Notes: generated by a model from the sequence alone, not told the origin. Shown: positions 14,216 to 22,133, counted from the first letter of the stretch. The stretch: 24,452 nt of DNA from CBDDRG01 sp051306415 (GCA_051306415.1 JBPPNE010000173.1:1-24452); one strand, 5' to 3'. Program-made: numbers and translations.

Positions 14216-14244
14216 AGTATAGGTTGATCAATGCGCGATTACAA
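14216..14244 (-). promoter_or_regulatory. Predicted sigma70 promoter of sdhCDAB-suc
   Basis: On the minus strand there is a TTGTAA -35 box (14244-14239), exactly 17 bases of spacer, and a TATACT -10 box (14221-14216). Transcription would start near 14209 and give a leader of about 105 bases. Confidence 0.6.
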
Positions 14245-14369
14245 TTCATTAGCGCTCTGTCGGCCGCTGGCGTCTATTGGTATCGCGGGTTTTGCGTGAA
14301 CGGAGATAGCGCCTCAAAACCCCTGGCCCGGCCACAACCCTGCATTTTTAAGCCATTCTGCCGGTAAAA

Positions 14370-14399
14370 TTGACAAGTGCTCGCGCTCGCCTGTAGTCT
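14370..14399 (+). promoter_or_regulatory. Predicted sigma70 promoter of gltA
   Basis: A consensus TTGACA (14370-14375) is followed after 18 bases by TAGTCT (14394-14399). The predicted leader is about 55 bases. It does not overlap the divergent sdh promoter. Confidence 0.5.
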
Positions 14400-14459
14400 C
14401 GCAAGCCGCTTCGCCCGCATTCTGCTTCGCTCGCCGCACTCGCATTCCAGGAGACGCCA

Positions 14460-15749
14460 ATGACCTCTCGAAAAGCCCTTCTCAAGATTGACGGATACGC
14501 GACTCCGATTGAATTGCCGCTGCTGTCGGGCACCCTCGGCCAGGATGTGATTGATGTGGGCTCGCTGACCAATCACGACTACTTCACGTTTGACCCTGGG
14601 TTTACCTCCACCGCCTCCTGTGAGTCCAAGATCACCTTTATCGACGGCGACAAGGGCATTCTCCTCCACCGCGGCTATCCTATTGAAGAGCTCGCCGAAA
14701 AATCGGATTACCTGGAAACCTGTTATCTCCTCCTCAACGGGGAGTTGCCGGATGCGGCGCAAAAATCCGAATTCGAGAGCATCATCCGCGCCCACACCAT
14801 GGTCAATCGATCCATTGAGCAGTTTATGTCAGGCTTCCGCTACGACGCCCACCCGATGGCCATCATGTGCGGTGTAGTGGGCGCGATGTCATCCTTCTAC
14901 CACGACTCCCTGGACATCACTAACCCGACCCACCGGATGATTACCGCGCATCGGCTGATCGCCAAAATGCCGACCTTGGCGGCGATGTGTCACAAGCATT
15001 ACATCGGACAACCCTACATGTACCCGGACAACACGCTGGGTTACGCTGAAAACTTTCTGCACATGATGTTCGGTACGCCCTGTGATGAATCGCGAATCAG
15101 CCCGGTGGTCGCCAAGGCGATGGATTTGCTGTTTCTGCTGCACGCCGATCACGAGCAAAACGCTTCGACGTCCACCGTCCGTCTCGCGGGCTCCTCGGGC
15201 GCCAACCCGTTTTCCTGCATCGCCGCCGGCATCGCCGCCCTGTGGGGCCCGTCCCACGGCGGGGCGAACCAGGCGGTGCTGGAAATGCTCAACGAGATCG
15301 GTAATGAAAAGCACATTGCCAAATTCATCAAACGGGCGAAGGACAAGAACGATCCCTTCCGCCTCATGGGTTTCGGGCACCGGGTGTACAAGAATTTTGA
15401 TCCTCGCGCCACCGTGATGAAAAAGGCGTGCGACGCGGTACTTGCCGAACTCGGCGTCGACAACGATCCGTTGCTGAAAATCGCCAAGAAGCTCGAAAAA
15501 ATCGCGCTGGAAGACGATTATTTTGTCAGCAAAAAACTCTATCCCAACGTTGACTTTTACTCCGGCATCATCATGAAAGCCATCGGTATCCCCACCGAGA
15601 TGTTTACCGTCATCTTCGCCACCGGGCGCACCGTGGGCTGGGTCGCCCACTGGAGCGAGATGATCAACAACCCCTATCGTATCGGCCGTCCCCGTCAGCT
15701 GTACACCGGCCATCCAGCGCGCGCTATTCCACCGCTTTCCAAACGCTAA
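14460..15749 (+). CDS. gltA: Citrate synthase (type II)
   Basis: GltA condenses oxaloacetate and acetyl-CoA to citrate, the entry step of the TCA cycle. The 429-residue length and the N-terminal domain before the catalytic core fit the hexameric, NADH-sensitive type of Gram-negative bacteria (E. coli 427). Catalytic residues are visible: H266 in GPSHGGAN, H307 in MGFGHRVYK and D365 in NVDFYSGI. The ending RPRQLYTGH is family-typical. AGGAG lies five to nine bases before the ATG. It is divergent from the sdh-suc cluster, as in Pseudomonas, so the two are probably co-controlled. No clear terminator follows. Confidence 0.98.
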   Translation: MTSRKALLKIDGYATPIELPLLSGTLGQDVIDVGSLTNHDYFTFDPGFTSTASCESKITFIDGDKGILLHRGYPIEELAEKSDYLETCYLLLNGELPDAAQKSEFESIIRAHTMVNRSIEQFMSGFRYDAHPMAIMCGVVGAMSSFYHDSLDITNPTHRMITAHRLIAKMPTLAAMCHKHYIGQPYMYPDNTLGYAENFLHMMFGTPCDESRISPVVAKAMDLLFLLHADHEQNASTSTVRLAGSSGANPFSCIAAGIAALWGPSHGGANQAVLEMLNEIGNEKHIAKFIKRAKDKNDPFRLMGFGHRVYKNFDPRATVMKKACDAVLAELGVDNDPLLKIAKKLEKIALEDDYFVSKKLYPNVDFYSGIIMKAIGIPTEMFTVIFATGRTVGWVAHWSEMINNPYRIGRPRQLYTGHPARAIPPLSKR

Positions 15750-16140
15750 GGTGCCATAACAACACAAAAATGCCGCCGTTCTCGTCGGTTGACAGGCATT
15801 GTCATGCCCGAGCTCAGCGGAGCCACCAATCCGAATCGCCGGAGACAGCGTTGCGGACTGGCGTGAGCCCGTGACTTGGGGCGGCGGCAGAAACACCGCT
15901 TTGACCGCCAGGCTTTGCATCGACCCAGAATGGCCCATCATTCGCTATAACACTGCTCGCGCGCACCACCCGCGTGCGCGATGATGCCGCAAAAACTACT
16001 TCGCCATAAAATTTACCGCAGTATGAAATTTGTGGCACTATCGCATAAGTGGCACTATCGCATAAGTACAGCAGGCAACCCGATATTGGATGCTTCGGGT
16101 CAACTGCCGGTTCGCGACGTCGCCATCCCCGATATACCTA
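15750..16140. other. Intergenic region between convergent gltA and the GGDEF-EAL gene
   Basis: No coding frame is supported. The region contains short hairpins without a T-run (GGCAT/ATGCC around 15794-15807; CGCGCAC/GTGCGCG at 15960-15980) and a perfect 17-bp tandem duplication at 16032-16065. Its right-hand part (16095-16140) reads as the former 3' end of the neighbouring gene if one copy of the duplication at 16148-16181 is removed. Confidence 0.6.
16032..16065. repeat. Perfect 17-bp tandem duplication
   Basis: GTGGCACTATCGCATAA occurs twice with no gap and no mismatch. It lies in non-coding DNA about 80 bases from a second, unrelated 17-bp duplication. Confidence 0.95.
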
Positions 16141-18015
16141 CTACCTTGATATAACGCGACAACGGATATAACGCGACAACGCCGTGGCGGACATCGGTTT
16201 GGCGATGCCAAAGCCTTGTGCCTTGACACATCCGAGCGCTATTAGCCGCTCTCCCTGGGCGGTATTTTCCACCCCCTCGGCGACTACCCCGATACCGAGC
16301 ACCTTTGCCATCGCAAGAATCGCCTCCACGATAGCCAGGTCGCCGGGACTCTCCAGCATGTCGCCAATGAAGGAACGATCGATTTTCACTACATCCACGG
16401 GTAGACGCTTCAGATAAGTCAGTGAGGCGTAGCCCGTGCCAAAGTCGTCCAGCGCAAAGCGCAGACCCAGCTCCTTGCTAGCCAACATCAGCTCCCTGGC
16501 CTGCTCAATGTCCTCGAGCAGAGATGACTCGGTGATCTCCAGGGTGAGGTTCTGTGGCGCTATATCGGGGAAGCGACTCAGTTCATCGCGCAGCTCCGGC
16601 AGAAAGGCATCACCGCGAAAATGGTGTGCGGAAACATTGATGGCGATAGGCAACCACAGGCCGTCGTTGCCCCACTCCCGCATCTGCGTCAGCGCCGCGT
16701 GCAACACCCATTTGCCGATTTCGCGCATCAGGCGAGGGCTGTGGTGTTCGACAGTGGCGATGAACTCACCGGCGCTGCTTAACCTTCGCCCCGGCCGTTG
16801 CCAACGCAGCAATGCTTCGGCGCCGCGCACCGCGCCAGTCAGGAGGTCAACTATTGGCTGGTAGTGAAGGACAAATTCACCGTTGCTCAACGCGCGCTCC
16901 ACATCGGCAAGTAGCGATTCCTTCTGGCGAACCAGCTTCTCCAGACCGGCATCAAAAAAGCAGTACTGGCCGCCGCCCCGTTGTTGCTTGGCGTCGTACA
17001 TCGCCATGTCGGCTTGGCGCAAGAGTAGTTCCGGGTCGATACTGTCGCGGCCATAGCAGGCAACGCCAATGCTCGCAGCTACCAGGAGGGGCGCGCCGTC
17101 GACTGGAATCCGAATCGTCAAGGCCTGCAGGATTCGTTGCGCCAACACGCTGATTTCCTCCGGCCACTTAAGGAACTCGGCGACCACAACGAATTCGTCG
17201 CCACCGATTCTGGCCAGTAAATCGCCGGCCCGTACAACCTGGCGGAAACGGACCGCCACATCGCGTAGCAGTGCATCGCCCGCCGCATGGCCGAGGCGGT
17301 CGTTGACACTCTTGAAACCATCCAGATCGATCAGTAATACGGCAAAGCCGCTGCCATTGCGTTCCGCGCTACGGGTGATCCCGTGCAGGCGCTCCATGAA
17401 ATGGCCGCGGTTGGTGAGTCCGGTGAGGGCGTCGTGATTAGCGCGGTAGGCGAGCTGGCGCTCCAGCACAGTACGGTGGTTAGCAACGCTGATTTGCGCG
17501 GCAATGGTTTCTACCAGGCGAATGCGCTCGGGGTCCGGTGATACTACTGCTCGCTCAAACCATGCCACCACCAGCACACCGACGACATCGCCATGCATAA
17601 AGAGGGGCACCAGCAAATCGGCCTTCAGGCCAGCGGCGATGAAATTGGCCATCGCGTTGGGGTGAGCGGAATAATCGCTGACAAAAATACTCTGGCGCAG
17701 TCGTAGCGCCTGACCCGATAGCCCTTGATCGGCAGCGAAGGTATAGCCGCGCGCCAGATGCTGAAACGGCTCGGGCAGGCCGAGAAAAAACTGGTACTCA
17801 AGGGCACCGCTGTCGTTCAGCAGAATCAGCGCTGCATCATCCGCGCCGACAACGTCCGCGGCTGATCGCGCGGCTTTCTGAAAGAAACGCTCGAAGTCAT
17901 ATTCGAGGGACAACGCATCGATGACCTGTCGCAGAACACCGACAACGGCTTCAAGATCGTGGCGGTTATCGACGGCGGAGGTATCGCCTCCCGTGGAACC
18001 CAGCAATGCCACCAT
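16141..18015 (-). CDS. GAF-GGDEF-EAL cyclic-di-GMP turnover protein
   Basis: This 624-residue protein has an N-terminal GAF-type sensor (about 45-175), a GGDEF diguanylate cyclase domain (about 190-355) and an EAL phosphodiesterase domain (about 370-615). Both catalytic domains look intact. GGDEF is exact (271-275), and an RxxD inhibitory site (R262-D265) lies five residues before it. The EAL domain has E400 in EALLR, N460, E493 in LEITE, D523-D524 in DDFGTGY, K544 in KIDRSFI, E580 in AEGVE and Q600. It could therefore make and break c-di-GMP, with GAF probably gating activity by an unknown small ligand. No membrane segment is seen, so it is probably cytoplasmic. The ATG has GGGGAG upstream, partly inside a 9-bp dyad. 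The C-terminus is altered by a 17-bp tandem duplication. It lies 87 bases after the cupredoxin gene on the same strand. Confidence 0.92.
   Translation of the reverse strand: MVALLGSTGGDTSAVDNRHDLEAVVGVLRQVIDALSLEYDFERFFQKAARSAADVVGADDAALILLNDSGALEYQFFLGLPEPFQHLARGYTFAADQGLSGQALRLRQSIFVSDYSAHPNAMANFIAAGLKADLLVPLFMHGDVVGVLVVAWFERAVVSPDPERIRLVETIAAQISVANHRTVLERQLAYRANHDALTGLTNRGHFMERLHGITRSAERNGSGFAVLLIDLDGFKSVNDRLGHAAGDALLRDVAVRFRQVVRAGDLLARIGGDEFVVVAEFLKWPEEISVLAQRILQALTIRIPVDGAPLLVAASIGVACYGRDSIDPELLLRQADMAMYDAKQQRGGGQYCFFDAGLEKLVRQKESLLADVERALSNGEFVLHYQPIVDLLTGAVRGAEALLRWQRPGRRLSSAGEFIATVEHHSPRLMREIGKWVLHAALTQMREWGNDGLWLPIAINVSAHHFRGDAFLPELRDELSRFPDIAPQNLTLEITESSLLEDIEQARELMLASKELGLRFALDDFGTGYASLTYLKRLPVDVVKIDRSFIGDMLESPGDLAIVEAILAMAKVLGIGVVAEGVENTAQGERLIALGCVKAQGFGIAKPMSATALSRYIRCRVISR
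16148..16181. repeat. Perfect 17-bp tandem duplication inside the 3' end of the GGDEF-EAL gene
   Basis: GATATAACGCGACAACG occurs twice without a gap or mismatch. Because 17 is not a multiple of three, it shifts the reading frame: the protein now ends SRYIRCRVISR. With one copy it would read SRYIKVVGISGMATSRTGS, stopping near 16096. Confidence 0.95.
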
Positions 18016-18026
18016 ACTTCATCTCC

Positions 18027-18054
18027 CCGCCAGATTGCTTTATACATCTGGCGG
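18027..18054 (-). promoter_or_regulatory. Dyad overlapping the ribosome binding site of the GGDEF-EAL gene
   Basis: CCGCCAGAT and its exact complement ATCTGGCGG flank a 10-base AT-rich loop. On the mRNA the 3' arm runs into the GGGGAG ribosome binding site, so the hairpin could hide it; alternatively this is a protein-binding operator. Confidence 0.5.
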
Positions 18055-18102
18055 ATATATGCAAGGAGCGTACCATGACTTGCTTTGGGTCTTGGGATAC
18101 CG

Positions 18103-18828
18103 CTAGCGAAGCCGCCGCCATGCGATCGCCCCTACCAGCATAAGAGCGAACCCAAGTCCGATCGCAAGGGTCCGCACGCGGGTATCGAGGTAACTGTCGG
18201 GCCGAAATCGCGCGCTGACACCGGGAATGCTGGTCAGATCGCCGCTGCCTCGTCCCGCTTTCAACTGCCCTTTCATGCCCTTTTCCATGTGCTGGGCGAT
18301 ATCGCAATGGACCAGATAGGTCTTGTTGTCACTGGGCAGAATCAAGGTGCCAATCTTGGTCGCGCCGCCAGCCGCTTCGATGTGAAACATACCTTGCGGA
18401 TAGAGATAGCGCGGCAGATTGTGGATCATGAACTGGTGGCGAATCGCATCCTCGTTGATAAACGTAAATTTGATACGGCTACAGGGCTCGACCTCGAACT
18501 CGTGCTGACTCATGCCGAAGATGGTACCCGTGAAAGGCTCGGCATACTGGGTACCGGCGCGAACCTCGAACGCATAGTCCCGGCGGATGGCTTCGCAGTC
18601 CTCCGGCAGCTTGGTGTCATTGGTATTCATCACCATGCCCTCGGCATCGAAGGTCATCGCGTGGTCGCCGTGACCCATCGCACTGTGATCCATGGTCGAG
18701 TGATCCATAGTCGATTGATCCACCGCGGCGGGATCGCTCGCCGTCTTCACGCGATCTTCCGCCAGCACCGTCATTGTCTCGACCACTGTCAGCAGTAACA
18801 ACAGGCAAGCGCTCAGGATCCGGCTCAA
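18103..18828 (-). CDS. Membrane-anchored cupredoxin with Met/His-rich N-terminus
   Basis: The 241-residue protein has a signal peptide (1-23), a Met/His-rich stretch with a repeated STMDH unit (39-58) likely to bind copper, a single cupredoxin domain (about 85-190), and a C-terminal membrane helix (about 219-237) ending in WRRLR. Type 1 copper ligands are visible as a histidine in RHQFMIH (H131 or H136) plus C175, H180 and M185 in HCDIAQHMEKGM. It should sit outside the inner membrane and carry single electrons. The TTG start overlaps the TGA stop of the upstream multicopper oxidase (TTGA) and has a strong GGAGG site eight bases upstream. Coupled translation suggests that the two proteins work together, perhaps as oxidase and electron carrier or as a copper loader. 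The exact family name is not known to me. Confidence 0.8.
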   Translation of the reverse strand: MSRILSACLLLLLTVVETMTVLAEDRVKTASDPAAVDQSTMDHSTMDHSAMGHGDHAMTFDAEGMVMNTNDTKLPEDCEAIRRDYAFEVRAGTQYAEPFTGTIFGMSQHEFEVEPCSRIKFTFINEDAIRHQFMIHNLPRYLYPQGMFHIEAAGGATKIGTLILPSDNKTYLVHCDIAQHMEKGMKGQLKAGRGSGDLTSIPGVSARFRPDSYLDTRVRTLAIGLGFALMLVGAIAWRRLR

Positions 18829-20588
18829 GGTCGCTGCCTCCGGCGTCGCAACGGCATCAACAGCAGGAGCAGCAAGCCTGCCAACGCGACGCCGAAGACC
18901 ACCAGCCGCACCACCGCGGCAACGGGCGTGGAGACAGCGGAGAACAACTGCCTCGGGTCGTAATCCAGCCAGATCGGAACTTCCTTGCGGTAATATTCAG
19001 CGGTGAAAAATTTGCGCCAATCCGTGCCATGCACCTTGGGAAAGCCATCCGCTCCCAAGTAGGACTCGAAGGCAATGGCGCTAATGCTCCCGCCGGGATA
19101 GATGCCATCGGTGGTTTGTGCGACCTCGCGATGATCGTGGAACAGCCAGACGCCCTCGCCGTAATTGTGCAGGCCGTCATTGGTCGTGTTCAGCACCAAG
19201 TCCAGGCGCTGCGCCGGCGCCAGCGCGACCACATCGCGGATGTATTCGTTGCCGGGCTTCAGTGGGATACCATCGAGGTGAGTCACCTCAAGCCGAAAGC
19301 CGTGGGGATGCATGGCGACTTCCTCCGAGCCGCCATTCAATACCCGCAGCTTGACCTTCTCATTCGGCCTCACCACCACCAGGGATTCCTGCAGGGTGTA
19401 GGGAAAGGAGCGGCCATTGAGCAGAAAATAATTCGCCCGATCCTGAGTGATGTTCCAGCGCCGGTGCTGATCCGCCAAGGTCAGGCGGGGATCGGTGTGG
19501 TTCTGGATGGTGTCGGCCAGCTTTTTGTAGACATCCTGATAATGCAGATCGTATTCGCGGTCGTATTTCTCGCGCACCGCGACCGACGAGTGGCGAACCT
19601 GGCCGGCGCCGATATTGAGGGTTTGCAACCAGTTGTTGGGTCGGTTCTCCTCGATCACGAACATACCCTGCATCCCCATCAGGATGTGCACGTTGGCCTG
19701 CACGTGGCAGTGGTAGAACATGGTGCCGGCAACCCGCGGTGAAAATTTGTAGGTCAGCGGCCGGCCGGGCATCGCGGGCATTTCACTGGTCTCGGCAACG
19801 CCGTCGGTACCCAATTCCAACGGGTTGTCCGCGTGCGCCTCGTCATGCTTCATGGTCTCATCGTGGGGCATGCCGTGATCGATGGCAAAAGGATGGTCAA
19901 CGCCGTGGAAGTGGATCGTGTGAGGCAGATAATGACTGTTCTCCAGCACGACAGTGACCTTATCGCCCTGCTCGACGCGGATCACCGGCGCTGGCGCCCG
20001 TAGCAACGGATTGGCTTTGCGAGTATCAAAGTTTTCGGTAGACATACCGACGGACTTGGGCGCAAATACCCACAGCCCCGGCTGGATCCCCGGCGCGATG
20101 TCAAAGGTGGTAATGGGTACCGGCACATCGGGGGAATTGCCGTTCAATTCGGCGATTTCGAGGTGGATCTCAATCTCGTCCGGATCACCATCGCCATCGA
20201 GGTCGCGCCCGAGGACCACCGCATCCGGCGTCAATCCGGATTTGAGCAGCGTGGACTGGCTGACATGGTTGGTGCCCTGGGTCGCCGCCGCAATCAAGTA
20301 AGGGTTGTCGGCGACGCATCCAGCGGCGGCGGCAATGTCCACTCCCTCGATGGTCTGCGCTTTGCGCCAACCCAGAGTGTCCGGTGGGCAGAGCGCCTCG
20401 GTCTCCGGCAGCGGGTAATCCACCGACGTCGGCGCCGGCTGGTAACCTGCTGCGCCAAAGGTGTTATAGACCCCGACGCGCCAGTTGTGCGGAATCCAGT
20501 CCGCCGGCGCGGTGACATAGACGACGATCAACAACACGACCAACGCCGCCAGCCACATTCCGATCTTCCCGATGCGTAAGCCTGTCAC
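18825..20588 (-). CDS. Membrane-anchored multicopper oxidase, type 1 copper ligands in the first cupredoxin domain
   Basis: About 587 residues (numbering from the GTG at 20588, chosen because AGAGG lies five bases upstream; a GTG two codons earlier has no spacing). It has an N-terminal membrane helix (about 10-27) and a C-terminal helix (about 555-578) with an RRRRQRP tail. Between them are an EF-hand-like loop (129-140), a first cupredoxin domain (about 195-315) and a second (about 390-510). The four His pairs of a trinuclear copper centre are present: HFH (226/228), HCH (293/295), HPH (427/429) and HDH (484/486). The last motif has Asp485 where three-domain oxidases have the type 1 cysteine. 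Instead H223, C294, H301 and M306 in the first domain form a type 1 set, as in nitrite reductase and two-domain laccases. The likely role is oxidation of Cu(I) or another metal or organic substrate with O2 in the periplasm; the substrate is not determined. Confidence 0.85.
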   Translation of the reverse strand: MTGLRIGKIGMWLAALVVLLIVVYVTAPADWIPHNWRVGVYNTFGAAGYQPAPTSVDYPLPETEALCPPDTLGWRKAQTIEGVDIAAAAGCVADNPYLIAAATQGTNHVSQSTLLKSGLTPDAVVLGRDLDGDGDPDEIEIHLEIAELNGNSPDVPVPITTFDIAPGIQPGLWVFAPKSVGMSTENFDTRKANPLLRAPAPVIRVEQGDKVTVVLENSHYLPHTIHFHGVDHPFAIDHGMPHDETMKHDEAHADNPLELGTDGVAETSEMPAMPGRPLTYKFSPRVAGTMFYHCHVQANVHILMGMQGMFVIEENRPNNWLQTLNIGAGQVRHSSVAVREKYDREYDLHYQDVYKKLADTIQNHTDPRLTLADQHRRWNITQDRANYFLLNGRSFPYTLQESLVVVRPNEKVKLRVLNGGSEEVAMHPHGFRLEVTHLDGIPLKPGNEYIRDVVALAPAQRLDLVLNTTNDGLHNYGEGVWLFHDHREVAQTTDGIYPGGSISAIAFESYLGADGFPKVHGTDWRKFFTAEYYRKEVPIWLDYDPRQLFSAVSTPVAAVVRLVVFGVALAGLLLLLLMPLRRRRQRP

Positions 20589-20632
20589 TGCCACCTCTTT
20601 ATTATGTCACTTCATCGCTGCGGCGAATCACG

Positions 20633-20650
20633 GCCGCAACGCATTGCGGC
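20633..20650. promoter_or_regulatory. 18-bp dyad between the multicopper oxidase and dmeF
   Basis: GCCGCAA and its exact complement TTGCGGC flank CGCA. The dyad ends eight bases before a TACAAT (20659-20664) that would be the dmeF -10 box, and covers where its -35 would be. No good -35 sequence is seen. On the minus strand a CATAAT (20606-20601) could be the -10 of the oxidase operon. The position fits an operator for a metal-responsive regulator acting on both genes; no regulator gene is present in the window. Confidence 0.45.
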
Positions 20651-20704
20651 AGGTACTGTACAATCGGTGTCAGAGTCAGACAAGGACAATGCGCCTACCA
20701 TCCG

Positions 20705-21634
20705 ATGCCTCCCCACTCCGTCGAACATCTGCGCCACAACCACGATTTCGCGACGATTCACGATCAGGGCGAGCGACGAACCTGGCAGGTTCTCGCGCTC
20801 ACCGCGGTCACCATGGCGCTGGAAATCGTCGCCGGCACCCTGTACGGATCCATGGCACTGCTCGCCGACGGCTGGCACATGGCGACTCACGTTGCCGCGT
20901 TCGCGATCGCGATCTTCGCCTATCGCTACGCCCGCCGACACAGCGACAGCGCCGCCTTCACCTTTGGCGTCGGCAAGGTCAGTCTCCTCGGCGGTTTCAC
21001 CAGCGCCATCGTCCTGGCGATAGTCGCACTGATCATGCTGGGCGAATCCGTGCAACGCGTGTGGCATCCCGAGCTTATCCACTTTGACGAGGCCATCGTG
21101 ATCGCCGCGGTGGGGCTGCTGGTCAATCTGATTTGCGCGCTCCTCCTCCAAGCCAGGCACGATCACAATGCGGCCCCTGCGCACGCTAATGACCACAATT
21201 TGAAAGCGGCCTACGTCCATGTGCTGGCCGATGCGCTCACCTCGGTGCTGGCGATCATTGCGCTGGTGTGTGGCAAATATCTGGGCTGGAATTGGCTCGA
21301 CCCGGTCATGGGCCTGGTCGGCGCCCTGGTGATCCTGCGCTGGTCGATTGGCCTTGTCATCGAAAGCGCCCCCGTTCTCCTTGACGCCGGCATTGAAGAG
21401 ACACGCGAACGCGCGGTCCGCGCACGCCTGGAAGCCGACACCGACACCCATATCACCGACCTGCACATCTGGCGGGTCAGTAGCCATCACTATGTCGCGG
21501 TGATTTCCCTGCTCAGTCATTCGTCGCGAACATCCGGTTACTACAAGGATCAATTGCGGGATTTTCCAGAACTCGCCCACGTTACTATCGAGATCGGCGA
21601 ATGTCCGGAGAACAACGCCAAGGACCTCGTCTAG
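20705..21634 (+). CDS. dmeF: Cation diffusion facilitator, DmeF-type Co/Ni efflux transporter
   Basis: This 309-residue inner-membrane transporter belongs to the cation diffusion facilitator family and exports divalent metal ions in exchange for protons. The segments ADGWHMATH (54-62), FTFGVGKVSLLGGFTSA and NLKAAYVHVLADALTS (165-180) match the DmeF branch, known for Co2+/Ni2+ efflux. D55/H58 and H172/D176 are the likely transport-site residues. Six membrane helices can be counted, with a His-rich cytoplasmic loop between helices IV and V (HDHNAAPAHANDH, 152-164) and a cytoplasmic C-terminal domain. The ATG at 20705 is the only reasonable in-frame start, although its ribosome binding site is poor. 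It is divergent from the multicopper oxidase operon, with 116 bases between start codons, so shared metal-dependent control is likely. Substrate assignment is by family resemblance only. Confidence 0.88.
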   Translation: MPPHSVEHLRHNHDFATIHDQGERRTWQVLALTAVTMALEIVAGTLYGSMALLADGWHMATHVAAFAIAIFAYRYARRHSDSAAFTFGVGKVSLLGGFTSAIVLAIVALIMLGESVQRVWHPELIHFDEAIVIAAVGLLVNLICALLLQARHDHNAAPAHANDHNLKAAYVHVLADALTSVLAIIALVCGKYLGWNWLDPVMGLVGALVILRWSIGLVIESAPVLLDAGIEETRERAVRARLEADTDTHITDLHIWRVSSHHYVAVISLLSHSSRTSGYYKDQLRDFPELAHVTIEIGECPENNAKDLV

Positions 21635-21777
21635 TGACTGCGCGCAAGCGCGAAGTAGAGAATGACCTCAAAGACAATGGGTTGGAAACCCGTGCTCGGC
21701 CAATGGCAAGCCAGTGGATAGCTCCGACGCTCACCGATAAACTCGCAGCCACCGCAACAACCCAGGGGGAGTTATCC

Positions 21778-22119
21778 ATGACACAAGGTCTCCAACATTG
21801 TCGCCAAGGCTTTGTTCAAGCGCTCTGCCTAGTCGCGTTGCTCAGCCTGTTCACTACCGGCTGCGCCACCGTCGGCGAGGATTTCCCCACCGAGAAGGTC
21901 GGTTTGATCCGCATCGGCGCGACCACCATGCAGGAGATCAAGACCACTTTTGGCACACCCTGGCGAACCGGCATTGAAGACGGCCGCCGCGCCTGGACCT
22001 ACGGCCGCTACAGTTATGGGGTGTTCGCCGAGCGCCGCGCGCGGGATCTGGTCGTCCGCTTTGATCAGGATGGCGTCGTCGCCTCGTACTCCTACAGCAC
22101 TACCGAGAACAGCCCCTAG
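21778..22119 (+). CDS. Small outer-membrane lipoprotein, BamE/SmpA-like
   Basis: The 113-residue protein has a signal sequence ending in LSLFTTGC, a plausible though imperfect lipobox with C29 as the lipidated residue. The rest (about 40-108) resembles the SmpA/OmlA (BamE) fold: IRIGATTMQEIKTTFGTPWR followed by short strands (AWTYGRYSY, DLVVRFDQDGVVASYSY). BamE itself acts in outer-membrane protein assembly, but many small BamE-like lipoproteins have no known role, and the neighbours give no hint. The start at 21778 has GGGGGAG six bases upstream; the same frame is open back to 21601 but lacks a site there and overlaps dmeF. It ends 14 bases before a bidirectional hairpin. Confidence 0.82.
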   Translation: MTQGLQHCRQGFVQALCLVALLSLFTTGCATVGEDFPTEKVGLIRIGATTMQEIKTTFGTPWRTGIEDGRRAWTYGRYSYGVFAERRARDLVVRFDQDGVVASYSYSTTENSP

Positions 22120-22133
22120 ACAACCTGCCTAGA

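Larger units (their letters stand above)
14104..14459. other. Divergent control region between sdhC and gltA
   Basis: This region holds, from left to right, the sdhC ribosome binding site, a terminator-like hairpin in the sdh leader (14146-14185), the sdh promoter (14216-14244), the gltA promoter (14370-14399) and the gltA ribosome binding site (AGGAG, 14450-14454). No protein-coding frame is supported. Confidence 0.8.

Noticed and set aside
14216..14260. A Fur-like iron box near the sdh promoter
   Set aside because: Only about half of the 19 positions match the consensus, which is expected for AT-rich promoter sequence.
15960..15980. CGCGCAC/GTGCGCG hairpin downstream of gltA as a terminator
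   Set aside because: The stem is followed by no T-run on either strand and is about 210 bases from the gltA stop.
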